57,362 bases of DNA from Stutzerimonas kirkiae (GTDB taxonomy: Bacteria > Pseudomonadota > Gammaproteobacteria > Pseudomonadales > Pseudomonadaceae). The notes beneath the pieces are model-generated. The model made no database searches, was not told the DNA's origin, and worked only from the letters and a program-made list of their open reading frames with translations. The stretch spans positions 1 to 57,362 of the forward strand of contig NZ_QJUO01000031.1 of assembly GCF_004327335.1 (NCBI RefSeq), given 5' to 3'. The translations under genes were made by a program, and so were the position numbers. How positions within the stretch are numbered: position 1 is the stretch's first letter; every line of letters starts with the position of its first letter. Shown one piece after another: positions 31,301-39,762 of the stretch.

Positions 31301-34300
31301 CGCCGCTGGCCGACACCACGTGGATGTTGCCGGTGGCCGTGTTTACCTGGAACTGCACACCGGAGGAATCGTTCTTCTGAACGTCGGCATCGCCCTTGAT
31401 GGTGATATTGCCGCTGGTGGTCTTGACCAGTTGCTTGTCGCTACCATAGTTGACGATGGTGAAGCCATGCATCCAACTGTCGCTACGGGTGCTTTGCGCA
31501 CGCGCATCGAACAGCACGTTGCCGCTGTTGCTGACCACCGCCACGTTATAACCATTGCCGACGCCGCTGCTCTGGTTGCCGTCGCCGACGCTGCCGCCGC
31601 TGTCTCTCGACGATCCCAGCCAGATACCGGCACCTTGCACGCTGTTAGCGGTGGTACTGCCGTAGACATTGATGGCGCCACTGCCGCTTCTGATCGTGCT
31701 CTTGTTCGTCAGGTAAGTACCGAACACAATACCTGCCGGACTGTTGCTGGCGGAGGCCGTGCCTTGCAAGGTGATGCTACCGCTGCCGCTGCTCAGCGTG
31801 CTGCCCTCAGCCACGAACAGCCCGGCACTGACGTTGTCGGCCGTGGTGTGGTTGCCGCGAATCTCGCCCTGCAGCGTCAGGCTGCCGCTGCCGGTGCTGA
31901 TACTGGTGCCGCCCACCCTCACGCCAAGCGAATAGCCCGCCGCGGACGTCCCTGTATAGTTGCCCTGCCCACCCGCGTAGAAGTGACCGCCGCTGGTGGT
32001 GATGGTACTGCTCGTCAGCCGTAAGCCGGGGGTATTCTGGCTCGAGGTCGCGGCCACCGAATTGCCCACGGCCAGGCCGTTCCACTGCGACGTGGCGGCG
32101 GCGCCACCGCCCATCCAGACATGGCCGCCATTGGTGTTGATGGTGGTGCTGTCGAGGTGGATGGTGCCGGCATTGCCAGGATTCAGGCGCGACCACAGCA
32201 CCAGGTTGAGCTTGCCGCTGGTCGAGGTGACGCTGCTGCCCGAGCCGAAGCTGATGTTGCTGTGTGCCTGCAGTGTCAGGGTGGCATTGCCGTTGCCGCC
32301 GCTCTTGGCGATGCTGACGTTACTGTTGACAGTGATGTTACCCACCTGGCTGCTGTTACCGCTGCTGCCATAGCTGGTGTTGTTGGCCGTGGTGGTGACG
32401 GTGACGCTGGTATTGTTGTTGAGCGCGCTGGCGATGGTGTTCGCCTGGGTCTGGGTGATGGTGTAGTTGTACGGGTCGATCAACCACAAGCCGCCATTGC
32501 CATGCCCGGCACCGGCATCGACGCGGATGCCATCGGTGCTGACAGCGTGCCCGGAGGTCTCGATGCGTCCACCGTCGCCGCCCTGCGCGCCGCCACGAGC
32601 GAGGATGGTGCCGTTGGCGCGGGTGAAACCGTCATCGAGGGTCACGTCGCTCCACAGCACTACGGTGCCGCCGTCGCCATTTCCCGTCGCGCTGGCGTCG
32701 ATCAGCGCGTCGCTGCCGAAGCTCACGCGGCTGGCCTGCGGCAGTTCCCCGGCGCCCTGCCAGTCGCCACCGACCAGGACCGTGCCGCCGCCCGTGGCGC
32801 CGCTGGCGTCGATACGGCTGCCATCGGCCAGCGACAGGTCGCGGCCAGTCAGGCGGACGCTACCACCCTGCCCGCGCCGGCCATTGGCGCCGAGGCGGGT
32901 ATTGCCGATCAGGGCGATATCCGGATGGTTCGACAGCGGTGTCGACGGCTGCTCCGGCGGAAGCTCGGCCGTGGCCAGGTGGATGCTGCCGCCGTTCGCC
33001 GCGCCATCGGCGCGCAGCGCGGCATCCGCCAGCGCGATGGCGGTCTGGCTGTACAGCTCGATATGTCCGCCATCGCCCTCGGCGGCGCTGGCATCCAGGC
33101 TGGCCGCCTCGACGCTGATGGCAGCGACCGCCTCCAGTTCGATCTGGCCGCCATCCGTCACGCCAGCGCTGTCGAGCAGGGCATCGGCGACAATCTCGAT
33201 GCCCGCCACGGCGGATGCAGCAGCCTGCTCGTGCTGGGCGATACGGATGCTGCCGCCGCTGGCCGCGCTGCCGCTGGCGTCCAGGATCGCGGCGATGCGC
33301 GCCTGCTCGCCGACCTCGATCGACAAGCTGCCACCGCTGGCGCCGCCGACATCGAGGCGCCCGGCCAGTTCGGCCCGCTCGGCGTGGATCTCGATCTGCC
33401 CGCCCTGGCTCGCGCCACGCGCCTCGACGACGCTGCTCGCGGTCAGTTGTACCTCGTCGCCACCGAGCAGGATGCGCCCGCCCTGGGCGCTCAGGCTGCT
33501 GGCCGACAGGGTACCGCTGTTGCGCACCACGCCGCCCTGCAGTTGGTCGGCGGCGCGCGCACTGAGGATGATCAGCCCGCCCGGAGCGTAGACGGCGTGG
33601 CGGTTCTCCACCAGCGCCTCGACCTCGCTGGGGCTGGCGGTGATGCCGACCAGCCGCTCGCCGCCGTCGAAATCGAGGCGGATGACCTCGCCGGAGACCA
33701 GCGCCACGCTGCCGGCCTGGGCGACGATGACCCCTTCGTTGCGCACTTCCGGCGCCAGCAGGGCGATGTAGCCCCCCAATGCTGCGTTCAGTTCGCCCTG
33801 GTTGACCACACTGCCGCTGGCGCCGTCGCGGCTGTAGCTGTTCAGCCCGGTCATGAAGTCGTGGGTGGAAATACTGTGGGTGGTGGCGGTCAGGGCGCCG
33901 ACATCGACCCGGGCGCCGGGCGTGAACAACACGCCATTGGGGTTGCTGATGATGACCTGGCCGTTGGCGCTGATACGCCCGGCGATCTGGCTGGGGTTGT
34001 TGTCCAGCACCCGGTTGAGGGTGGCGCTGCTGCTCGACGGCTGGATGAAATCCACCGAGGCGGCGCCACCGACGTTGAAGGTGTTCCAGTCGATGACCGC
34101 ACGATGGCTGGACTGGTGGATGGTCATGGCGCTGCCGGCACTGCCGATGCTGGCAGCGCCGCCGACCACCTGGCCGCCGCCGGGCAGCTCGCCAGGCGGC
34201 GGCGCGGCCAGGGCCAGGCCCGAAAGCAGGCCGGCCGCGCCCAGCGCCGCCAGCTTGCTGGTACGCCGGAGCACGCCACCCTTGGACTTGCCCCGCGCGG

Positions 34301-34388
34301 CGGTGTGCTCGGCGACGGCGACCCAGGCCTGCCGGGCGCTGGACCAGATGATACGGAACTGTCTGTTCAGGGAGGCGTGCTTGTACAT
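19353..34388 (-). CDS. Giant TpsA exoprotein (filamentous-haemagglutinin-like adhesin with YDG/MBG modules)
   Basis: A 5011-residue secreted partner of two-partner secretion. Residues 1-60 form an extended signal peptide (ESPR type, MYKHASLNRQFRIIW...AWVAVAEHTA, then a hydrophobic core ending LALAAPPP). The TPS recognition domain follows, with NPSQIAGRI (131-139) and NPNG (149-152). Residues about 340-2300 are Ser/Thr/Gly/Asn-rich beta-helix repeats. From about 2650 to 4480 there are 18 xYDG motifs (YDG/MBG modules of 70-130 residues), six of them almost identical. A TWIGGDTGNWFDPANW block near 4514, two 72-residue repeats and a final segment resembling a putative-Ig (He_PIG-like) domain end the protein. 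No VENN motif or toxin domain was seen. It is probably a surface adhesin for biofilm or host/surface contact. Confidence 0.93.
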   Translation of the reverse strand: MYKHASLNRQFRIIWSSARQAWVAVAEHTAARGKSKGGVLRRTSKLAALGAAGLLSGLALAAPPPGELPGGGQVVGGAASIGSAGSAMTIHQSSHRAVIDWNTFNVGGAASVDFIQPSSSSATLNRVLDNNPSQIAGRISANGQVIISNPNGVLFTPGARVDVGALTATTHSISTHDFMTGLNSYSRDGASGSVVNQGELNAALGGYIALLAPEVRNEGVIVAQAGSVALVSGEVIRLDFDGGERLVGITASPSEVEALVENRHAVYAPGGLIILSARAADQLQGGVVRNSGTLSASSLSAQGGRILLGGDEVQLTASSVVEARGASQGGQIEIHAERAELAGRLDVGGASGGSLSIEVGEQARIAAILDASGSAASGGSIRIAQHEQAAASAVAGIEIVADALLDSAGVTDGGQIELEAVAAISVEAASLDASAAEGDGGHIELYSQTAIALADAALRADGAANGGSIHLATAELPPEQPSTPLSNHPDIALIGNTRLGANGRRGQGGSVRLTGRDLSLADGSRIDASGATGGGTVLVGGDWQGAGELPQASRVSFGSDALIDASATGNGDGGTVVLWSDVTLDDGFTRANGTILARGGAQGGDGGRIETSGHAVSTDGIRVDAGAGHGNGGLWLIDPYNYTITQTQANTIASALNNNTSVTVTTTANNTSYGSSGNSSQVGNITVNSNVSIAKSGGNGNATLTLQAHSNISFGSGSSVTSTSGKLNLVLWSRLNPGNAGTIHLDSTTINTNGGHVWMGGGAAATSQWNGLAVGNSVAATSSQNTPGLRLTSSTITTSGGHFYAGGQGNYTGTSAAGYSLGVRVGGTSISTGSGSLTLQGEIRGNHTTADNVSAGLFVAEGSTLSSGSGSITLQGTASASNSPAGIVFGTYLTNKSTIRSGSGAINVYGSTTANSVQGAGIWLGSSRDSGGSVGDGNQSSGVGNGYNVAVVSNSGNVLFDARAQSTRSDSWMHGFTIVNYGSDKQLVKTTSGNITIKGDADVQKNDSSGVQFQVNTATGNIHVVSASGDIYVQGFQHSGSTHAYNNALRFTPGASAGSIRFGAVSDAASYTGRLTFEADSIWNNTINTSSASAIKAYGSGAIGFLSSGSSSVKDFTLTSFWDFGSAHSSVSIGKPTESKTVTLDSAITAAGPITVYGGNIVLNNNLSSTRAGAAIRLLASGSITSTSSTGTTLTLTSNAGDVILASASRGASSGNIDFQDQALSIDTRPGTAGAKSTSGSGGGNITLGGGNTLGSGYATGVGSDSAEGIRARNLTLRSGGGEVNLRGRSWAGAVANGYGGWGIGVYQGSTTGNLTIDSGTGRIRLEGIGRSTGTGSYKQGIAVYGVTDIRSAYAGNDAIRLDGSVTATSGTEEYRSAVYLLGTATLAATGNGGGLSIHGNTTYASLWLGGAAYVLGNGGDLNISGTQLAGGSNNLLRMLQGSNVWFGSVPTSTLASSPITSTGSALLLEFDGSLWSGRPNIATSGAVTVQSNAASFNQDIYSRWFNWNPTAQRIGGLTFGKSSNSAYGIYLSGSNEVSGSVSSLIVNGPVTAYGKFVEVIAPLTITGDGDVYLRSYQDGSGSLVIGSTISKTGGDDATLTLRSNGRVTVNGNISASGAGTGALNLVVWADADGNRLGGVSFGNSSHSTNGGHIWIGGGSGTSIWNGLTVADGASPGAYGSNYNGIDLRGTFTTAGGDFYAAGKSYVQTLANWDINASGDLLVNTGDGDVTFVGNHIDFGGVYRPNVTTTVDTTGTLSIRPWDDSFTYGFNVRGALSGSDWLGTRVSTVSTDENANNRGSAAISNNLTGTANLIIKNVASLGGLVIGKETNTSQVSVYNSLSILGDINIYAGQIRNQNSASLTSTAGSILLDADLGRGLDFNAAGIGWTGGSLTASSSADDEGNITLLGRGGSKANTNHGVLLSNTSLQAGGDLLVRGLATGQGSTGVSVTGAATVLDAGRTLALDGRNLASASSANNRGVLLNAGVHLAAVDALGVTGQSGPGSAYALELGQAVGIDTTHGDIRIAALAGGSIASRSGGNGNASTITAGNGADITLSADRLSIDASRPLTLSTTGTLTIEPNSNSFPTAFAWDGDLLSGNFTGFAGSSLAHVTIANVDTLGGLTLGKQTNLSDIVVATDAAMQAAGPIRLFGQHLTLAGRITAQGNADEDDDRIELHARGSVTQGDEALSAHALSLQGGGRFTLTAHNNVDTLATGGIGNLSFVNNGTLTVGSVSNTDGSQANGISASGKVRVETLSGDLNLHGNVSSGSTATDALVLNAGRAKSLTDLDFHSGAGGSITAAGGISLTTGSGGRATLYSGSVAASTGLADLVGSGSGRFRYASDEVTTAYISPLGTGLHAVYREQPTLTLQGVEQTLVYGNDAALQAQASGLLNGDSTPQSIGRLPTVTLMDGASAATRNAAGHLNVRRDGSGNVTGYDMALSRDAVSVLGYALAYDDSASVTVTPRALSAVINDDAKFVGLADSAGYAGATFSGFARGETAADVSANATITRSIAGETLGTYANALTGSVAVAAGNYVLDPANVTAGTYHIVDPSTLIVSVGSASAVYGDAASYDVARVRYYNEASNSEVSLVQGASLFDWHLAGNPEQVVQFTLDSAGINVGTHAITGTVITPHALPGTNSSTTPSQLLAIGGRLTITPRSLTLSASKVYDGSDALGAGALTLGNLAYGDTLGYSGGRASDRNVATAGKYVSELTLTDGTGLASNYQLPSLAAYDATGNSVLITPRALGVTVDKVYDGLASASAAQTTLSNLAAGETLAILDVQLSDAHVATSGKYVNSLTLDNVTDGASGAVYYTSNYSLPGQAAGITAGALNVLGASAINTVTITPQTLTVRIDSASGALKTYDGSTGVHSSFAAVLDVEGYVAGDSGTLDYEALYDTKNIDAEQIHLNDLALTGIASTVGSQASDYLIDGSSAFVAGSIAARTVNAAASGNPTKVYDGTTSANGAQVSLAAATASEGKVGGDDLSILAAGGSFSDANAGSGRTYSLLDITLAGDDARNYVLSSGTISGSDGVITPRTLTLEAGKVYDGGTALDSVTLGNLVQGEYLNLVAATARSARVGGPDGDTSTLDNYISSIQLSNVLDGSTPIYLTANYSLPGGTAGVVSGVSNSLLAAPGNRVTITPVLLSVQLDATQVGKIYDGSATLSDSARPAYLVTGLVDGDTAATLTQAASAFNSANVAEADTFTLSGIAVSGVAGGNGSAASDYVLDTTTLSLPGSITARAVAVNSDEVNKVYDGTTGFDNLAIGLTSVAGDSSSGLIAADAGSVSVQAAGGGFDSSQAGSGKSYTLTGLTLAGSAASNYQIASGDSISGLDGEIERRQIQVQDIIASDKTYDGLTTASVTAGMLSGLVAGESLTFTTSGAFANKNAGTGITVDTVTTLGDGSDGSGLASNYVLSNANGSTTATIERRTVTLSQAVASDKVYDGNTQASVSAGTLSGLVAGESLTVMASGTFADKNVGTGIAVDTLATLVDGSDGSGLAGNYVLSNANGSTTATIERRAVSVSPVVASDKVYDGNIQASVSAGVLDNLVAGESLAITASGAFADKNAGTGITVDTVTTLGDGSDGSGLASNYVLSNANGSTTATIERRALTVSPIAASDKVYDGNVQASVSAGTLSGLVAGESLAVTASGTFADKNAGTGITVNTVTTLGDGSEGNGLASNYVLSNANGSTTATIERRAVSVAQVAASDKVYDGNVQASVSAGTLSGLVAGESLAVTASGTFADKNVGTGIAVDTLVTLVDGSDGSGLAGNYVLSNANGSTTATIERRAVSVSQVVASDKVYDGNVQASVSAGVLDNLVAGESLAITASGTFADKNAGTGITVDTVTTLGDGNDGNGLASNYVLSNANGSTTATIERKTLTVVGLEAADKTYDGSNTAIVADLGRVDTGVGNETLALAATSATFANASAGTGKTVTVTGYTLFDGAQGGQAGNYQLSSTSATTTANIERAILTVIANDDARFVIQADSASYNGVSYSGFVAGETSAVLGGTTSVVRSNPSENQAGIYLDALQADVSGLSAENYSFVTRSGSYTIVPSNQLLVRMAAASSTYGTQASYALASAEYEHEGTIYALNGTLEGNNRFMVQDGVGGSATFSVTPEAPSLSGSGALRSGVYQLGIGELSTTNAQNFSDTLTLVGHQSVTSKAVTANAEAGVGKVYDGGNAMSELVIGFDGVRAGDTLGATGIGLFSTSNAGSGINYTVGGLMLSGSDAGNYHLSGGTSFSGDDGVIAKRSLAVDYTGVDKVYDGSAAATVTAQDNRIGGDTLQLDWSAVFADRNAGTGKLIDISGITLGGADAGNYTLVSTTASTTANILQREVTVSEASASDKVYDGSTSAAVTAGSLSNLVEGETLTVSASGAFVDRNAGAGVAVDTTTYIADGANGLASNYILSNATGTTSADIDQRTLLVDFSGVDKVYDGNTSAAVTTSDNRIDGDLLQVALSANFADKNVGTDKRVLIEEVALSGADAANYRVAATGETAASITRRDSATWIGGDTGNWFDPANWADGAVPDLSNVANVVIPDGVEVTFGPDIVAPAESGPVNVDSLDGAGGSLVQNGGELHVGSGGVTLDSLTQADGVLTSDGPIDLGSFSQTGGSTATDGDFSVDGDFSQGSDGSLAVVGNADIRDDDGGVTLGNISVDGDLSVTSEDGDIEQAAGTTIVIGGETTVDAGNGDIVLDGENNDFAGPINAIGGDISLVDGSGGLILGDIEATGDLQVTSSDGDIVQEGGSTIAVGGETMVDAGNGDIVLDGENNDFAGPINASGNDISLVDGSGGLILGDIEATGDLEVVSSDGDISQESGSAIQVAGSTVIEVTAADSSIRLTGSGNSFGGGLSLVGNRADDLPEVIRPSAPSLPLPTPNNAPPVLGAWGEGLKGFDSGLSVLLLRVPSLGEVGLVMVRVPQDGSATGFSFLLPERLTEGQAADVEIRVALADGSALPAWLRFVSATRTFVADSVPTGGLPLEVEVVVGDSRTIVLVSEEND
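19905..20350 (-). repeat. 216-bp tandem repeat in the tpsA 3' region
   Basis: Blocks such as CGATATCGCCGAGGATCAGG recur at 19961 and 20177, and TCGTTGTTCTCGCCATCCAG at 20041 and 20257, a spacing of exactly 216 bp (72 residues). A third, more diverged unit lies at about 20340-20420. The protein repeat contains DGENNDFAGPINA and LVDGSGGLILGDIEATGDL. Confidence 0.85.
22741..24360 (-). repeat. Six near-identical 270-bp tandem repeats in tpsA
   Basis: The anchor TCGATAGTGGCGGTGGT occurs at 22741, 23011, 23281, 23551, 23821 and 24091, exactly 270 bp apart. Each unit encodes one 90-residue YDG module. Units two and five share an AGNYVLS...LVDGSDG variant; units one and four share a VLDNLVAGES variant, 810 bp apart. 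Confidence 0.93.
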
Positions 34389-34404
34389 GGTCTTCTACCT
34401 GGGC

Positions 34405-36156
34405 TCAAGGCTGGGCCGGTCGTGATTCTATGGGGCTGGGGCTGGCGGTACGGGGTGTGCGGCCGAACTCGAACGGCAGGCTGGCGCTCAGCCAGAAGCG
34501 ATCCTTGTTCAATGAGCCATCCTGGTCGCGGCCATCGAGCGCCGGGTTCGGGTTGCTACCCACGCGGTGTGCCCAGGTGGCGTTCAGTTGCAGGCCCAGC
34601 GGGCCGTTCCAGCCGAGGGTCAGGCCGTAGCCCTTGTAGTCGAGGCGGTTGCCGGCGCTACCGCTGAGGCGCTGGCCGGCGACGAAACGATCATGCCGGT
34701 ATTGCCAGACCTGGCCGTAATCGAAAAATCCGTTCAATTGCCAGCCATGCGCCAGGCGCTGGCGCAATTCGAGGTTGAGCACCTGCCCCCAGCTACCGCC
34801 CCCTTCGTTCACCGGGTAGGCGCGCACGCCACTGGAACCACCGAGGAAGAAACGCTCCGAGGAGTCGAGGTTGCTGTCGGCCCACTGCCCGCTCCAGGCG
34901 GCGAATGCGGACAGCCCGCCGGTGATCGCCTGGTGGCGGGCCAGGCCGGCGCGCAGTTTGGTGAAGCCGCTGTCACTGTCGTCGGCGCGGGGCTGCGCCA
35001 GGCCCGCCGGATCGACCTGGCCACTGCTGAGGAACAGGCTGGCCTCATTGGAGCCACCGCCGCCCCAGGTGTCGTAGCGGTTGCCGATCAGGCCGAGGGT
35101 GAAGACATCCACATCGTATTTCGCCGTGGTGGCGCTGTTGGCACGGTTGTCGAAGCGCTTTCTGTCCGCATTGGCGACCAGGTAGATATTGCGCTGCCGG
35201 CTGCGCAGCAGCGGGTAGCTGGCCTCCAGCCCCCATGACAACGAGCTGCCTTCGGCGTCGAAGGCGGAGAACCGCGAGCCGACCAGACGGTAGTCGAGGT
35301 TGGAAATATTGGCGCCAAGCCGCAGGCCACGGCTACCGACCGGCAGGCTGTAGGCGAGGCGGCCATAGTCGTTGCCATCGGTGTGGATCAGGTGGGCATT
35401 GAGCCGGTCGCCCAGGCGCAACGGGCTGTTGACGCCGATGGCGGCGGTCACCCGCTGGCTACCGGTACCGCGCATGCCGAAGTTGTCGGCGCCGATATTG
35501 CCGACCACCAGAGGCTCGTCGCCCAGGCGCAGCAGCAAGTCGGTCTGGCCGGGCTGCTGGCCGGGCGCCAGGCTACCGGAAGCGGTTACCCCCGGCAGGT
35601 CGTCGAGCAACAGCAGGGCACGGTCCAGGGCCGGTGCATGCAGCGGCTCATCCTGCGCCTGGGCCGCGGCGATAGTGTCCTGCCAGGTAGCCGGCCCGAG
35701 CCGACGCGGCGCTTCGCCCTCGATGCGCGCCGTGCCGAAGCGGGCTTCGTCGACCTGGATCAGCACCACCCCTTCGGTCACGTCCTGGCGCGGCAGGAAG
35801 GCACGCACCACCCAGCCATGGCTGCGATACAGCGTCGCGACCGCCTGCGGTGCCCGTTGCAGTTCGTCGAAATCGAGGCTGCGGCCGAGGTAGCCATGCA
35901 GCGCCGCCGACAGTTCGGCATCGCTCAGCAGGCTGTTGCCGGCAAAGCGGAACGCGCTGACCTCGACCTGCACGCCCGACTGCGCCTTCGGCGGAGCGAC
36001 GCTGGCCGGCGGCTGCGGAGCCTGCGGCGGCGGCAGCCGCGGACGCTCGGGTTCGATCTGCTGACGCAGCGCACCGGCATCGGGAAGGGTTTGCGCGTGG
36101 GCGACACCCAGCCCCAGCGTAAGCAACAGGACGGGCGAGATGAGTCGTATCGGCAC
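34405..36156 (-). CDS. TpsB outer-membrane transporter (ShlB/FhaC/HecB family)
   Basis: A 583-residue Omp85-type pore that exports the TpsA product across the outer membrane. It has a signal peptide (PIRLISPVLLLTLGLGVAHA), a short plug-helix/linker region with a proline-rich stretch (RPRLPPPQAPQPP), POTRA segments starting VSAFRFAGNSLLSDAEL, and a 16-strand barrel. The conserved L6 tip is GVRAYP with NEGGG. The C-terminal domain contains LNATWAHRVGSNPNP and a terminal strand RFWLSASLPFEF. The start is uncertain: GTG at 36156 gives a good signal peptide but only a distant AAGG site. It is first in the operon; tpsA follows after 16 bp, so the two are co-transcribed. Confidence 0.92.
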   Translation of the reverse strand: MPIRLISPVLLLTLGLGVAHAQTLPDAGALRQQIEPERPRLPPPQAPQPPASVAPPKAQSGVQVEVSAFRFAGNSLLSDAELSAALHGYLGRSLDFDELQRAPQAVATLYRSHGWVVRAFLPRQDVTEGVVLIQVDEARFGTARIEGEAPRRLGPATWQDTIAAAQAQDEPLHAPALDRALLLLDDLPGVTASGSLAPGQQPGQTDLLLRLGDEPLVVGNIGADNFGMRGTGSQRVTAAIGVNSPLRLGDRLNAHLIHTDGNDYGRLAYSLPVGSRGLRLGANISNLDYRLVGSRFSAFDAEGSSLSWGLEASYPLLRSRQRNIYLVANADRKRFDNRANSATTAKYDVDVFTLGLIGNRYDTWGGGGSNEASLFLSSGQVDPAGLAQPRADDSDSGFTKLRAGLARHQAITGGLSAFAAWSGQWADSNLDSSERFFLGGSSGVRAYPVNEGGGSWGQVLNLELRQRLAHGWQLNGFFDYGQVWQYRHDRFVAGQRLSGSAGNRLDYKGYGLTLGWNGPLGLQLNATWAHRVGSNPNPALDGRDQDGSLNKDRFWLSASLPFEFGRTPRTASPSPIESRPAQP

Positions 36157-36199
36157 GGAGACATTCAGCCTTGCTATATGGACTCGAGCAAGGCTAACA

Positions 36200-36240
36200 A
36201 TTATCCATGGCGGGCTGTCTGAGCAAATCTGAGCAAATCT
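36200..36240 (-). promoter_or_regulatory. Putative tps operon promoter with duplicated 10-bp motif
   Basis: On the minus strand a -10-like GATAAT (36200-36205) lies about 45 bp before the tpsB start. Just upstream, GAGCAAATCT is repeated exactly twice (36221-36230 and 36231-36240, + strand reading), overlapping the place of a -35 TTGCTC. A direct repeat at one helical turn suggests a regulator site. Confidence 0.35.
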
Positions 36241-36298
36241 AAGCGGAATGCCCCGTCCGAACCGCCTGGCGCACCGCCCCGGATTCGCCACGCCGAAA

Positions 36299-36332
36299 CG
36301 AAAGAACCCGCCGGCAAGGGCGGGTTCTTTCG
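36299..36332 (-). terminator. Rho-independent terminator of the tRNA operon
   Basis: CGAAAGAACCCGCC (36299-36312) and GGCGGGTTCTTTCG (36319-36332) form a perfect 14-bp stem with a 6-nt loop, with T-rich sequence in the minus direction. It lies downstream of tRNA-Lys. Confidence 0.85.
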
Positions 36333-36441
36333 TATCTTCGTACTATCTGTTCGCGACGCTTGCATCGCTCCGGGAACGCCCGGCTGCCATGCCTGCCGCA
36401 TGAACGCGCACGGCGCTCAGGCCGCATACGTCATTTGAAAG

Positions 36442-36516
36442 TGGTGGGTCGTGTAGGGGTCGAACCTACGACCAATTGGTTAAAAGCCAACTGCTCTACC
36501 ACTGAGCTAACGACCC
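36442..36516 (-). tRNA. tRNA-Lys (TTT)
   Basis: The minus-strand cloverleaf starts GGGTCGTTAGCTCAG and ends ACGACCC-A-CCA with CCA encoded. The acceptor stem is 7 bp perfect, the anticodon loop is CTTTTAA and the T-arm contains GGTTCGACC. It is last of three co-transcribed tRNA genes. Confidence 0.97.
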
Positions 36517-36520
36517 TATA

Positions 36521-36597
36521 TGGTCGGGGTAGGGGGATTCGAACTCCCGACATCCTGCTCCCAAAGCAGGCGCGCTACCGGACTGCGCTATACCCCG
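36521..36597 (-). tRNA. tRNA-Pro (TGG)
   Basis: The minus strand begins CGGGGTATAGCGCAGTCCGG and ends TACCCCG-A-CCA. The anticodon stem CCTGC/GCAGG encloses TTTGGGA, giving anticodon TGG. The T-arm is GAGTTCGAATC. CCA is encoded. Confidence 0.97.
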
Positions 36598-36607
36598 ACA
36601 AGGAAGT

Positions 36608-36683
36608 TGGCTCCGCGACCTGGACTCGAACCAGGGACCCAATGATTAACAGTCATTTGCTCTACCAACTGAGCTATCGCGGA
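36608..36683 (-). tRNA. tRNA-Asn (GTT)
   Basis: The minus strand begins TCCGCGATAGCTCAGTTGG and ends TCGCGGA-G-CCA. The anticodon stem AATGA/TCATT encloses CTGTTAA, giving anticodon GTT. It is first gene of the Asn-Pro-Lys cluster, which matches the cluster beside clpB in P. aeruginosa. Confidence 0.97.
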
Positions 36684-36749
36684 ACTTCGATCTTCCATCC
36701 CTGACGGATATTGCAACCGGGGTTGCAAAGCGCCCTTCAGAGGCGCGCC

Positions 36750-36777
36750 ATTTTACGTCTCTGCACCTCCCTGTCAA
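36750..36777 (-). promoter_or_regulatory. Strong sigma70 promoter of the tRNA cluster
   Basis: On the minus strand TTGACA (36772-36777) and TAAAAT (36750-36755) are 16 bp apart, followed by a GC-rich discriminator GGCGCGCC. Such discriminators are typical of stable-RNA promoters under stringent control. Confidence 0.8.
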
Positions 36778-36811
36778 CCCCGAAAACACGATTTATGACA
36801 GGGACTTGCGA

Positions 36812-36903
36812 TTTCCATAAAGCCGAAAAGAGCGCCGCAGGCTGAAAGCTGGACGAAAAGCCCTGCTCGCCATCCTGCGTCCAGCCGCCAGCGTCTTCAT
36901 CGC
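36812..36903. repeat. Diverged palindromic element between the tRNA promoter and clpB
   Basis: The left arm GAAAAGAGCGCCGCAGGCTG, then AAAGCTGGACGAAAAG, faces CGTCCAGCCGCCAGCGTCTTC, the same core layout as the copies at 40916 and 47696. The outer ends are not conserved, although CAGGGACTTGCGAT at 36798 may be a decayed terminus. Confidence 0.5.
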
Positions 36904-36958
36904 CGCGCCTTGCCGCCGGGGAGGGGCATCGCATGATCGCCCCGCCCCATGCCGCGAT

Positions 36959-39523
<2,565 letters not shown>

Positions 39524-39589
39524 GGGGTCATCCTCAACGAGTGGAGCGGAGCAGCGCTCGATTCAGCATAGCCCCGCGTAATGAAGACT

Positions 39590-39617
39590 AGATGAGGATG
39601 ATCGGTGGATATTCAAG
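39590..39617 (-). promoter_or_regulatory. Heat-shock (sigma32/RpoH) promoter of clpB
   Basis: On the minus strand CTTGAAT (39611-39617) and CCTCATCT (39590-39597) are 13 bp apart, close to the RpoH consensus CTTGAAA-N11-16-CCCATnT. It is well placed upstream of clpB, a known RpoH target. Confidence 0.72.
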
Positions 39618-39686
39618 CCTCGAGAGCAAGCTCGAGGCCAGAGTCACATCACATATCGAATGCCGGGATTCCGTTGTGCGCCGCAA

Positions 39687-39748
39687 GGTGCGCCGCGCGC
39701 GCCGGGGAGATAGCGGCGTCGAACGTTCAGGTGCGCGCCGCGCACCCT
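39687..39748. repeat. REPIN of the GGTGCGC family, third copy
   Basis: GGTGCGCCGCGCGCGCC (39687-39703), a linker with ATAGCGGCGTCGAACGTT, then AGGTGCGCGCCGCGCACCCT (to 39748). It lies just past the lrgB stop. Confidence 0.7.
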
Positions 39749-39762
39749 TGTTCACTGCGACA

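Noticed and set aside
19353..34388. tpsA as a contact-dependent inhibition (CdiA) toxin
   Set aside because: No VENN-type motif, no toxin-like C-terminus, and no small immunity gene after its stop; the next gene is nadC more than 580 bp away.
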